From contig NZ_JBAJMV010000003.1 in NCBI RefSeq assembly GCF_036880965.1, positions 558,001-622,000 of the forward strand: 64,000 bases of DNA, in the 5' to 3' direction. Origin of the DNA: JAUASW01 sp036880965 (GTDB lineage Bacteria > Pseudomonadota > Gammaproteobacteria > Burkholderiales > Burkholderiaceae_C). Below, in pieces: positions 44,655 through 52,071 of this stretch (positions within the stretch are counted from its first letter, which is position 1; every line of letters begins with the position of its first letter). Below the pieces are notes generated by a model. It saw only the letters and a program-made list of their open reading frames with translations, was not told the DNA's origin and ran no database searches. Both the position numbers and the translations under genes were made by a program.

Positions 44655-44993
44655 ATGCCTTTCAATCCAAGCGTAAAGCGCAAGATTGTTCGCGACAAGC
44701 TGACGAATGAGCACCTACCTTGCGTCATGTGTGGAACTCGATACCCCTTGCCGGATGCGGTTCATCTGATCGACGAGAAGGAATGGAAAGCCAAGGTCGG
44801 GTCCGATAGGCAGATCAACGGTATCCCTCTTTGTCCGAACTGCCATCGCATCTTCGATGAGGTGCTTCGCCCATATCTCTATCGAGCACTGAAGGGGTTC
44901 GGTTCTACCGGCCTTCCTGCTTCCTGGGAAAAGAACAACAAACTTTCGGTCAGTGAGCAAGGGCTGAACTTGGGCTCAGGCGATGAGGCCTAG
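44655..44993 (+). CDS. Cassette 4: HNH-like zinc-finger nuclease domain protein
   Basis: A 112-residue protein with LPCVMCGTRYPLPDAVHLID and IPLCPNCHRIFDE, i.e. two Cys-x2-Cys pairs around a His, the layout of small HNH endonucleases and related restriction-associated proteins. The second metal/catalytic His-Asn pairing (GIPLCPNCH) fits the HNH fold. It might nick DNA, but it is very short. Flanked by attC sites 3 and 4. Confidence 0.65.
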   Translation: MPFNPSVKRKIVRDKLTNEHLPCVMCGTRYPLPDAVHLIDEKEWKAKVGSDRQINGIPLCPNCHRIFDEVLRPYLYRALKGFGSTGLPASWEKNNKLSVSEQGLNLGSGDEA

Positions 44994-45039
44994 CCCGTCG
45001 CTCGAGCCGACTCGCGTCAGCTTAGCTTAAACGTTAGAT
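44988..45039 (+). repeat. attC: attC site 4 (degenerate, 52 bp)
   Basis: Cores GCCTAGC (consensus AAC changed to AGC) and GTTAGAT; the central arm is shortened. Recombination at this site may be impaired. Confidence 0.6.
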
Positions 45040-45056
45040 CTCAAGTCAAGATTGCC

Positions 45057-45770
45057 ATGCTATTTCCACCAGACATCACGCAGCAAATCGTTAACTGCGC
45101 GCATTGGGCCGACAAGCTGGTTAGGGCGGATCTCATTGAAGGAATCATCGTCAGCGAGAACGACTACACCTCAAATTTCACTAGCGCGTTGAGGCGGGAG
45201 ATCGACGCGAGGGCTATCCCTGGTCTGCGCGCAAAGATTCAGGTGCTCAATCCGAGCGCCGAGCGTGAACTCGGCGCCGACGCATGCGTGATTCTTCAGA
45301 ATCAAAGTCACTTCAAAGCCTCGATCTTTGAGGCCAAGTGGCCGCGTCTAAGCACGCACGTTAATACGTGGGACTCAAGACAGAAATCGACCGGTGAGTC
45401 CCATTTTCAATCGCAGCTTCTGCGCCAACGGATGCAACGCCACAACACCGCAATTTGGGAGATGTTCTATTGCGAGTTCCCGTTCAGTAAGCAGCCTAGC
45501 TACATGCCTGGAGAAGGGTCGGCTTGCGTTTGGCACGAGGATGCATTTAGGACCGCTGCCGTTCGGTTGGATCCACACGACCCTTGGACGGACGATGAAC
45601 TGATGGCCCTCCTAGAAGCTCACGGGATCGCTATTGCGGACATCTTTGCCGCCCTCTGTGAATGCACAAAGGGAAAGGCGCTGCCGATAAATCGATATGA
45701 GGTTGCATTTGGCGACGGCGGCGCTCCACACGAGGCGCTCATCATTTCCTACGGGCAGCCTGCGGGGTGA
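45057..45770 (+). CDS. Cassette 5: protein of unknown function, possible nuclease fold
   Basis: A 237-residue protein. I do not recognise the family with certainty. ENDYTSNFTSALRREI near the N-terminus and ADACVILQNQSHFKASIFEAKWPR (Asp ... Glu-x-Lys) in the middle resemble the PD-(D/E)xK pattern of restriction-like nucleases. No membrane span or signal. Starts 17 bp after attC 4 and ends just before attC 5. Confidence 0.6.
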   Translation: MLFPPDITQQIVNCAHWADKLVRADLIEGIIVSENDYTSNFTSALRREIDARAIPGLRAKIQVLNPSAERELGADACVILQNQSHFKASIFEAKWPRLSTHVNTWDSRQKSTGESHFQSQLLRQRMQRHNTAIWEMFYCEFPFSKQPSYMPGEGSACVWHEDAFRTAAVRLDPHDPWTDDELMALLEAHGIAIADIFAALCECTKGKALPINRYEVAFGDGGAPHEALIISYGQPAG

Positions 45771-45771
45771 G

Positions 45772-45840
45772 GCCCAACCAGTCGCTCGAGCCGACTCGCG
45801 TCGGCAAGCCGCCGCTCGCAGTGCGGCCTCAACGTTAGAT
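45772..45840 (+). repeat. attC: attC site 5 (69 bp)
   Basis: Cores GCCCAAC and GTTAGAT, interior AGTCGCTCGAGCCGACTC and CCGCCGCTCGCAG, close to the array consensus. Confidence 0.85.
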
Positions 45841-45852
45841 CGCGCAAGAACA

Positions 45853-46386
45853 ATGAGATTCACTATCGTCTATCGTGGACGCATCCCATCCGTCGGGACT
45901 GCTGAGCAGATTTCCAAGATTAGGAAAGATGTCTATCTTCAGGCCCAGCTTGCCGCACTCTCTCGAGTGACGAGCCAGAAGCTAGATGCGAAGAACCGGC
46001 AGATCCTCGGAGACACCTGCTACAGGGCAATTCTTCCAATTAGTTGGGTCTGCGCAATTGAGGTCATTCTTCTGAGAGCTACGCCGGCTACTCAGATCGG
46101 AGGACTTCCCGACATCGACAACACGCTGAAGACTCTCTTCGACGCTCTCTGCGCGCCATCGGGTCCAAGTCATCCGCAAGGCTCGGATTTCTCGCAGGAA
46201 TTGCACGTACTCGCGATTGAGGATAAGCAACTCTCAAGCATCACGGTTTCTGCGGATCATCATTGGGGCGGTTCGTCGGATGGGGATATGACAGTCATTC
46301 GAGTCACGACGCAAGAGACGGACATTGACGATTCGGTTGCTCTTGGAGGCCAGAGCTTTGCATCCATTCGGCGGAATGTTTTCTAA
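45853..46386 (+). CDS. Cassette 6: RusA-like protein
   Basis: A 177-residue protein starting MRFTIVYRGRIPSVG. The segment GGLPDIDNTLKTLFDAL and later IEDKQLSSITVS match the RusA Holliday-junction resolvase pattern (PDxDN...K...DAL then D-D-x-Q), where the Asp residues bind metal. The protein is longer than RusA (120 residues). It may process branched DNA, but activity is inferred from motif order only. The start at 45853 follows attC 5 by 12 bp; the frame is open further upstream through the attC. Confidence 0.6.
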   Translation: MRFTIVYRGRIPSVGTAEQISKIRKDVYLQAQLAALSRVTSQKLDAKNRQILGDTCYRAILPISWVCAIEVILLRATPATQIGGLPDIDNTLKTLFDALCAPSGPSHPQGSDFSQELHVLAIEDKQLSSITVSADHHWGGSSDGDMTVIRVTTQETDIDDSVALGGQSFASIRRNVF

Positions 46387-46393
46387 AAAGTGC

Positions 46394-46426
46394 GGCCTAG
46401 TCAGTCGCTCAGCTTCAACAGTAGGA
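46394..46426 (+). repeat. attC: Degenerate attC site 6 (about 33 bp)
   Basis: GCCTAGT...AGTCGCTCAGCTTCAAC...GTAGGAA keeps recognisable attC pieces but has lost most of the central arm and both exact cores. It separates cassettes 6 and 7 and is probably inactive. Confidence 0.5.
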
Positions 46427-46440
46427 ACTACGGGGCCAAA

Positions 46441-47189
46441 TGACAGCACAACGCTACTACTCCAATATCTACTGGCACTTCACAGGATCGCCTAAAGGGA
46501 TCGATTGGCGTGAGGTTCGGCGCCCAGCAGACATCAAAGATCAAGGCCCGGTTTTGGATCCTGCAACAGCCAAGGACACGCTGAAGCTGATCCTTACGTC
46601 CAAGACGTTGCTCGGGCGTTGCACTGAACGAGTCGTTGCCGACTTGGAGACCGCCAAGTTCTGCTGTGTGACAGATATCCCGCTCAAAGACCTACCTAGC
46701 CACGCGCCCTACTACGGGAAGGTTGCAATCGGATTCAAAGCGAGTGCGGTTCATAAGTCGTTCTTGCCAGTGATGTATGTCCCAACGGAAAGCATGCCTG
46801 TCGTCGAGATGATGGTGCCGAACCGCAAACTGACGGAAATGGCCAATGACTTCCTGAAGTACCAGAGCTCGTTTCAAGAGCAGCAAGCGATGAAGCTCAT
46901 GTCCCTGGCAATGCACAACAAGGAAGTGGTTCGTAAGCCTGACGCGGAGGCGATGAAGGGCTTTCTAATGAATTTCGTCAAAGTCACAGACTTCGACCCC
47001 GCCCCTGAAAACACCTTCTATCGAGAGCGGGAATGGAGGAACATCGGCGATTTTGGATTCACCGTCGACGATGTAGCGGCAGTGGTTGTGCCTGAAGCGC
47101 TAATCGGCGAAGTTCGAGAGCACTTCGACCAAGAACGCTACCCGCCGTCGATAAGCATCGTCGCGTGGGAGTTCATTGAGCACGCGTAG
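46441..47189 (+). CDS. Cassette 7: AbiGi-like abortive-infection family protein
   Basis: A 249-residue protein. The N-terminus YYSNIYWHFTGSPKGIDW, the block FCCVTDIPLKDLPSHAPYYGKVAIGF and the late FYREREWRNIGDFGF resemble the AbiGi family (PF10899-like), the antitoxin-side partner of the AbiG abortive-infection pair in lactococci, also found alone in many genomes. No AbiGii-like toxin gene is adjacent. Family assignment is from remembered motif order. It follows degenerate attC 6 and precedes attC 7. Confidence 0.6.
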
Positions 47190-47195
47190 AGTGAT

Positions 47196-47264
47196 GTTTA
47201 ACCAGTCGCTCGAGCCAACTCGTCTTGGTAAGCCGCTGCTCACGGCTCCGCTTCAACGTTAGGG
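47196..47264 (+). repeat. attC: attC site 7 (69 bp)
   Basis: Cores GTTTAAC and GTTAGGG, interior AGTCGCTCGAGCCAACTC and CCGCTGCTCACGGCTC; same length as sites 2, 3 and 5. Confidence 0.8.
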
Positions 47265-47273
47265 CTCTAAGCC

Positions 47274-48113
47274 GTGATTGAAACTCTCCTTTCGATTGAT
47301 CCAAAGCTTGCGGCAGCGGCCGGGGCCGTCGGCTCCGCCTTGCTTGCCGCTTGCGGGTATATCGCGAAGATTCGATATGAGCGAAAGAGGACGCTTCGCT
47401 CAACGTTGTTTTATCTACTCCGGCTGCGCCAATGTGCGGTCACGGACGAGCTGCTTGTCACCCAAGTTCCGGAGCGGGTGCTTTCGGCTTTCAATTCGGT
47501 ACTAGCTGAACGAAGCTTGCAGCTCAACGACGAAGAGACGGCGTCGATGTTGGAGCTGGCTCGCCCAATACTGGCGGCCGTCGCTGAGCGCCAATCCGTC
47601 GCTGAACTGCAGGAAATCCGGGCGCAGCTGCTTAAATCGCTAGCGGACCTTGCAAAGGATCAGCCGATTCTTGCGTATCGACTTTCCGCGGCCCTGCCAG
47701 AAGTCAAGTTGCCTGGCGATGCTTCAGAAGTCAGTGCATCCGACTTCCCTGCCGAAGCAAGCGGAGTTGTCGAAATGATCTCCAGATCGATGCGTGTCGG
47801 GTTTCATGCGGAGGGCGCTCGCCAATCGAAGCGCAATCTTGCTGGGCTGATTCACATGGCTTCATTCGAAGTCGGGGTTCTGGCCTTCTTGCAGACTTAC
47901 CTGATTCTTAGACGACAGGATCGAGTCAAAGTGCCAGATGCGTTCTTTGACGCAATTGCGAAGCCGATGGCGGCTTCTGTACAGGAACTCGTTGTTGCTA
48001 TTGAGTCTGCTGCCGCGTCAGAGGAAAAGGCAGCAGTTGCAGAAGCGAGCCCTAACCGGCTGCCCGAGCCGACTCGCGCCGGCGAACCGCCGCTCGCGGC
48101 TTCGCTTCGTTGA
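47274..48113 (+). CDS. Cassette 8: membrane-anchored protein of unknown function
   Basis: A 279-residue protein with a GTG start 9 bp after attC 7. One N-terminal membrane span (AAAAGAVGSALLAACGYIA) is followed by a basic stop-transfer and a long helical region; a second hydrophobic stretch is near GVLAFLQTYLILRR. No domain recognised. The last 20 codons (NRLPEPTRAGEPPLAASLR) are simply the translated attC site, so the natural protein tail is cassette-site sequence. Confidence 0.65.
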   Translation: MIETLLSIDPKLAAAAGAVGSALLAACGYIAKIRYERKRTLRSTLFYLLRLRQCAVTDELLVTQVPERVLSAFNSVLAERSLQLNDEETASMLELARPILAAVAERQSVAELQEIRAQLLKSLADLAKDQPILAYRLSAALPEVKLPGDASEVSASDFPAEASGVVEMISRSMRVGFHAEGARQSKRNLAGLIHMASFEVGVLAFLQTYLILRRQDRVKVPDAFFDAIAKPMAASVQELVVAIESAAASEEKAAVAEASPNRLPEPTRAGEPPLAASLR

Positions 48114-48115
48114 GT
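48050..48115 (+). repeat. attC: attC site 8 (66 bp), last of the array
   Basis: Cores CCCTAAC and GTTGAGT, interior GCTGCCCGAGCCGACTCGCG and CCGCCGCTCGCGGC. The final core differs from GTTAGGC. No further attC is seen downstream. Confidence 0.7.
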
Positions 48116-48447
48116 GACCGCTTTCGGCTGGTGTCGAACGATCGGGACCGACTGACGACTATCAGGCTGGAGTCGACATCGCATTGGCGATCGGCTGTGG
48201 TGCAGGGATTGAGTCCTCGTTCGACTGCGGGATGGCTGTTCTTACAGAACCCATGCAGGCGGGGGATCTGCGGTCAATTCAAGTGGCCGTGAGTGCGGAA
48301 CTAAGTCCGTTGACTCGCTACTTTCCCTGCGACGAGCCACAACGTAGGGAGATGATCGTCACACCTCTACGCAAGGCGGATCTGCTGTTGGTCTGAACCC
48401 CCTAAGATGCTGCAGCAACACTCAGCCGGCCTCACGGCACATTCGCT
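48116..48447. other. Intergenic, no confident gene
   Basis: 332 bp between the last attC and the HipA-like gene. A frame ending at 48396 (…SIQVAVSAELSPLTRYFPCDEPQRREM...) has only a TTG start and no known domain; it may be a fragment of an older gene. Confidence 0.35.
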
Positions 48448-49392
48448 ATGGCAACACAAGGCGCAGCCGATCTTCAAAGATGGCGTGAAGCACCAGTTAT
48501 GAGGTTGCTTTGCACCGGCACGCTCCTTGAGGGGAGCCATTTGAATAAGGTCTGGCGAGGCATGGCACAGCGCTCAAACAGCCTCGAGCCTGGCCTTCCG
48601 ATGATGGTCAAGTGGGTCGCAAAGAAGGAGGTTCTCGCAGCCGAGCTAGCTTGCGCGGTGGCGGCGCGGGCGCTTCGTTTGCCGGTACCTCCAGGCGTCC
48701 TGGTCCTTGCTGAGAAGGCGGACCTTCCTGGCTTGCCGCAACGCGTTCGCGGGAGGCCAAATGACTTGGTGCTGTGTTATGGGAGTGAGCTGCAATGGCC
48801 AGATGACACGGTGGCTCGGCCGCGAGCAGCCGAGGACGCTGAGGAATGGACTTGGCAGCAGGTTTGCCAGAGTGCACAGGGCGCGAGCGGCGGGGTTTGG
48901 GACGAGCTTGTCGCCAACGAGGACCGACACTGTCAAAACGTCGTGTTCGATGGCGCTCGGTGGTGGCTAATTGACCATGAGCGCGCTTTGCCCAGCGTCG
49001 CCAAAGTGATGGAGAAGTTCGCCCAGGCGATGGCAAGGCAATTCGTCATAGAGGAGCGGGCGAAGCAGAACATTCTGGCGAGCGAGATGCTGCAGCGCCG
49101 TCCTATGGATCACAAGATGGAATCGCTTCCGCCCGTTTGGACCGGCCAGCGCCAGCGTCTGCAGTGGCTTGTAGAGCAGTCGAGGGATTGGTCCGTTGGG
49201 ATCTTGGACGTGGATACCGTGTTGATGATGGCCCACGTCTATTTGTCCAGCATCGCGCTTCGACTCCCGACCCTCGCCCTACACTTGCAGCACCGATTGG
49301 CAAAACCAGACGCAGCCTCACTGTGGAACTCTTCCAACCTGCCAACCACCAAGACACCCCGTCGCACCCGCACTCCGCGCCCCCATTCATAG
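48448..49392 (+). CDS. HipA-like kinase domain protein
   Basis: A 314-residue protein related to the HipA-like kinase group (PF20613-like) rather than classical HipA. Seen are the nucleotide-lysine segment MMVKWVAKKEVLAAELACAV, and the catalytic block LVANEDRHCQNVVFDGARWWLIDHE, where N-x-D-R-H-x-x-N and the later D-H-E correspond to kinase loop and metal site. No HipB-type antitoxin is adjacent. The C-terminal tail is Pro/Arg-rich. A later ATG at 48499 (MRLLCTG) is a possible start. The next gene overlaps its 3' end by 70 bp. Confidence 0.72.
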   Translation: MATQGAADLQRWREAPVMRLLCTGTLLEGSHLNKVWRGMAQRSNSLEPGLPMMVKWVAKKEVLAAELACAVAARALRLPVPPGVLVLAEKADLPGLPQRVRGRPNDLVLCYGSELQWPDDTVARPRAAEDAEEWTWQQVCQSAQGASGGVWDELVANEDRHCQNVVFDGARWWLIDHERALPSVAKVMEKFAQAMARQFVIEERAKQNILASEMLQRRPMDHKMESLPPVWTGQRQRLQWLVEQSRDWSVGILDVDTVLMMAHVYLSSIALRLPTLALHLQHRLAKPDAASLWNSSNLPTTKTPRRTRTPRPHS

Positions 49393-50237
49393 CCCGGTTC
49401 GCACCGGTCTTCTGGGAGCCAGTACCTGGTACGGGTGAGCGTGTTGTTGCACTCGTTGCGATCGAGCCTGACGCTGAGAGTCGGGCGCTTGTGAGCGCAG
49501 GTACGTATTGCGTGTTACCGCTCCCTCGACTGCGCGCTCTAGTTGGCACACAGCGCGGGAACGCGGCACACGGAGTGCTGCGGCGTGCTGCCGAGTTCAT
49601 GACGCTTCGCCAGCAGGCTGGCCTTCCGCTTGACGAACTGGAGGCACCGTTCCACGGTTTTACGGTCGGGCCGAAGTTGCGCAGCCGGGGCTACGGAATC
49701 GAACAGTTGCTGGACGCGGCCGTACGCAGCGTAAGTGCGTTCGGGACACCGGACGCGCTCATCGACGAGGATGAGAGCTCAGAGAAGCCGCGTCACACGA
49801 TCAAGACGCAAGAGTTCTTGCAGGCCGTGCGCCGACAAGTCGCTGGTGACGATCCCGAGCGGCGAGCCCGTTTCGAACGCAGCCTCCAACCTCGCAGCGA
49901 TCTGCCGGAGTTGACGGTTGACTATGCGTGGCGCCAATGGCTGTTGCAAATAACCAGCCTACCAGGCACCAAGCGGCAAGCCGTGAACACCTTGCGCGAA
50001 TCTCAGAGCAAGCTGTATGAGATCGACATGATCCGCCGTTACATGCAGGGCAACACTGTGCGACCAGTGCTTCTGATCAATACAGATGCCCTCAACGCTG
50101 CAACAAGCGACGAGGCCGCCCAAGAAGCTGGAGCAATGCTGGACCGGTTGCAGCGACTCGCAAAAGCTGAGGCACTTGACGTCATTGAGGCAGCCTCGCC
50201 GATGGAAGCTGCCGAGCATGTCAGCTCGTTGACGTAG
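49323..50237 (+). CDS. Protein of unknown function partnered with the HipA-like kinase
   Basis: A 304-residue protein if the GTG at 49323 is used (MELFQPANHQ); the frame is open from 49137 inside the kinase gene. The part after residue 20 (FIARFAPVFWEPVPGTGERVVALVAIEP) begins a stretch that looks folded, with EFMTLRQQAGLPLDELEAPFHGFTVG and RSRGYGIEQLLDAAVRSVSAFG. HipA-like kinases of this group are often followed by a DUF3037-type partner; this one is longer and I cannot match it. The overlap indicates co-expression with the kinase. Confidence 0.6.
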   Translation: MELFQPANHQDTPSHPHSAPPFIARFAPVFWEPVPGTGERVVALVAIEPDAESRALVSAGTYCVLPLPRLRALVGTQRGNAAHGVLRRAAEFMTLRQQAGLPLDELEAPFHGFTVGPKLRSRGYGIEQLLDAAVRSVSAFGTPDALIDEDESSEKPRHTIKTQEFLQAVRRQVAGDDPERRARFERSLQPRSDLPELTVDYAWRQWLLQITSLPGTKRQAVNTLRESQSKLYEIDMIRRYMQGNTVRPVLLINTDALNAATSDEAAQEAGAMLDRLQRLAKAEALDVIEAASPMEAAEHVSSLT

Positions 50238-50329
50238 CGCTACAGGCTCCGAACTCAGGGCGCGGCTCGCGGGCTCCTACATTCGAAGCCCATAAGCCGG
50301 GACTACATCGAGGTCGGTGTCGCAGGCGT

Positions 50330-50920
50330 CTACGCATGCAGTCCAGAATCCACCGTCAAAACCTGAAGTTGCTGCAACCGAATGGACATCGCTTGCTCGC
50401 TTACCCCAAAGTGTCGAGCAAGCGATGCAACTGAGATCTCGTCGAAGAGATCGCGCTCAAGGGCCGCACGTGTGACATGGGGTGCAGGCATCAACAGGCA
50501 CGCAGCAAAAGCATTTGCTTCACGCTCCTGCTGAATGGTCGTCAGTGAGCCTTCCTGCTGATAAACAGCAGAACTTGCTTCGCCAACACGCTGATAGACC
50601 CGAATCTGGCGATCGATGAACATACGTTGACCCAGCGCGTCTCCGTTGGCCTCATCATCATGGAGCACCAGGTGCCCTAACTCATGAGCGATCGTGAACC
50701 GTTTCCGATTCATCGGATGGTCCTTGTTCACAAGGATGTGGCGCTGCTCGCCTTTGACGATAAGCACGCCAGCCGTCTCATCGTCCATGTCTTCATCATG
50801 AACACGGACGTTAAGGCTCGCGAGGACCTTTTCTAGATCAACTGGGATCGTCAATGCGCTTGCGCTGCGCAGCACCTGCTGGGCCCTGCGCTCGATCAGT
50901 TCTGCGGAGAGTTGACTCAT
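50330..50920 (-). CDS. ImmA/IrrE-family metallopeptidase
   Basis: A 196-residue zinc peptidase. The motif RFTIAHELGHLVLHD supplies H-E-x-x-H, and EREANAFAACLLMPAP the third ligand region, both typical of ImmA/IrrE. The C-terminal part (SVASLARHFGVSEQAMSIRLQQL) is a short HTH-like segment found in this family. Such peptidases cleave a partner repressor after a signal. Its start overlaps the XRE gene stop by 4 bp, so the two are a coupled regulator-protease pair, like CapH/CapP of CBASS systems. Confidence 0.9.
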   Translation of the reverse strand: MSQLSAELIERRAQQVLRSASALTIPVDLEKVLASLNVRVHDEDMDDETAGVLIVKGEQRHILVNKDHPMNRKRFTIAHELGHLVLHDDEANGDALGQRMFIDRQIRVYQRVGEASSAVYQQEGSLTTIQQEREANAFAACLLMPAPHVTRAALERDLFDEISVASLARHFGVSEQAMSIRLQQLQVLTVDSGLHA

Positions 50921-51324
50921 CGCGGTTCATCCATCTCAAGGATGGCTGCGATTTTCTGCAGAGTCTTTTGAGGGGCGACATAGGTCTTGCCCGCAAATTC
51001 AAGTTCAGTCATCTCTGGAAGAGCCCTCTCTTGTTCAACCTCTGATGGCCTAGGCAAGATGTCAAGGACATTGGCATCGAAGACTTCGCAAATCTTGTAC
51101 AGCACGTGAAGGCTAAGCTTTTGCGCCCCCTTCTCTATGTTGGTGATGGAGGTTCGCTCCAGATCTACCAACGCAGCCAGCTCCGCCTGGGTCATCCGAC
51201 CCTCAGGCGCTTCGAACCCCTCGCGAAGCTTCCTAATACGCTCGCCAAGGAGCTGGTAGAGGCGTCGCTCGTCAATCACTTTGTTTGGTCCCCCGATCTT
51301 GTGCACGAACTTTAGGGCATCCAA
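50917..51324 (-). CDS. XRE-family repressor, partner of the ImmA/IrrE peptidase
   Basis: A 135-residue protein with an HTH at about 27-85: LGERIRKLREG, MTQAELAALVDLERTSITNIEKGAQKLSLHVLYKICEVF. The C-terminal 45 residues (VEQERALPEMTELEFAGKTYVAPQKTL) form the probable dimerisation and cleavage region. It is transcribed away from the ubiquitin-like operon; a perfect inverted repeat starts 7 bp upstream of its start codon. By analogy with CapH it would repress both directions until cleaved by the peptidase; this is inference. Confidence 0.85.
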   Translation of the reverse strand: MDALKFVHKIGGPNKVIDERRLYQLLGERIRKLREGFEAPEGRMTQAELAALVDLERTSITNIEKGAQKLSLHVLYKICEVFDANVLDILPRPSEVEQERALPEMTELEFAGKTYVAPQKTLQKIAAILEMDEPR

Positions 51325-51330
51325 GCAAAT

Positions 51331-51349
51331 ATGTCAATAACCTTGACAT
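51331..51349. promoter_or_regulatory. Probable operator of the XRE repressor
   Basis: ATGTCAA and TTGACAT form a perfect 7-bp inverted repeat with a 5-base centre (TAACC), ending only 7 bp from the XRE start codon. Related half-site text recurs nearby: TGATGT...ACATCA at 51370-51392 and TGACATTTGATACC near 51429. The region is AT-rich against GC-rich surroundings, as expected for a divergent promoter region. Confidence 0.6.
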
Positions 51350-51732
51350 TTGCCTCCGCCACCAAAAGGTGATGTCATTTATAATCACATCAATGCCAAC
51401 CAATAGCGCCGCTATTGCCATTCCGTGCTGACATTTGATACCATATGTGTGCTTATCAATAGCAAGTCCGGCCCGGCCTGTGAACGCAGACCGGGTGAAG
51501 TCGAAAAAAAAGCGCCTATGGCGCAGAGGAGAGCAATGAACAAGCTGGAATGAAACAAGGGGTCTAACCGGACGGCCAGACCCCCTGAGTTGGACTAGTG
51601 ATGACACTCGCCCGGTGTGAGAACCATGAGTGTCAGCGAGCCCCACCCAGGCGTCAACCGTCCAGACAAAGGCCTTTAACGGTTCAGGATATTTTTCCTG
51701 ATGCCGCGATGGAACTTTTGAAAGGAAAACCC
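51350..51732. promoter_or_regulatory. Leader and promoter region of the ubiquitin-like operon
   Basis: 383 bp. The first 130 bp are AT-rich and contain TATAAT at 51380-51385 and a second inverted repeat TGATGT / ACATCA (51370-51392). A hairpin with 7-bp arms GGGGTCT / AGACCCC lies at 51559-51584, without a T-run. The last bases AAAGGAAAACCC give the Ubl gene its ribosome site. The frame running in from 51598 has no support as a gene extension. Confidence 0.5.
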
Positions 51733-52068
51733 ATGCAGGGTGCTGATATCGCTGGCGAAGAGCTGGCTTCCAAGGGTGACGAGAACACCCAGAACAAATC
51801 TCAAGACGTCGTGGTCCGAGTGCGCTACGCGCCGGTGAAGCAACCCTTCACTGCGAACCACACCCCGCAGACTGACACTCTGGCTGACGTGAAAGCTCGC
51901 GCACTGGCGCACTTCCACCTGTCCGAGGGTCCTGTCGATGGCGGCAGCAAGACCTACTCGCTGTCCTTCAACGACGTGGTTCAGACGAACCTGTCGCTGA
52001 CGGTGGGCGATCTGGCCGAGCACCGCCAGCTCAGTCTGCTCCTGGTTGAGCAATTCACCCAGGGCTAA
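51733..52068 (+). CDS. Bacterial ubiquitin-like protein (DUF2604/multi-Ub type)
   Basis: A 111-residue protein. After about 28 flexible residues there is one beta-grasp-sized domain: DVVVRVRYAPVKQPFTANHTPQ, a helix DTLADVKARALAHFHL, then KTYSLSFNDVVQTNLSLTVGDLAEH and a last strand LSLLLVEQFTQG. The protein ends in a single exposed Gly with no residues after it, so it could be activated without trimming. The ATG at 51733 has AAAGGA upstream. It starts the four-gene operon; the E2-like gene begins 3 bp after its stop. Confidence 0.78.
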   Translation: MQGADIAGEELASKGDENTQNKSQDVVVRVRYAPVKQPFTANHTPQTDTLADVKARALAHFHLSEGPVDGGSKTYSLSFNDVVQTNLSLTVGDLAEHRQLSLLLVEQFTQG

Positions 52069-52071
52069 GGC

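Noticed and set aside
34332..48115. CRISPR array or cas genes linked to the Tn7-like core
   Set aside because: The only repeated units are attC sites of about 69 bp separated by whole genes; there are no short regular spacers and no Cas proteins.
51343..51385. A sigma-70 promoter formed by TTGACA (51343) and TATAAT (51380)
   Set aside because: The spacer is 31 bp, too long for a normal promoter; TTGACA is better explained as half of the operator inverted repeat.
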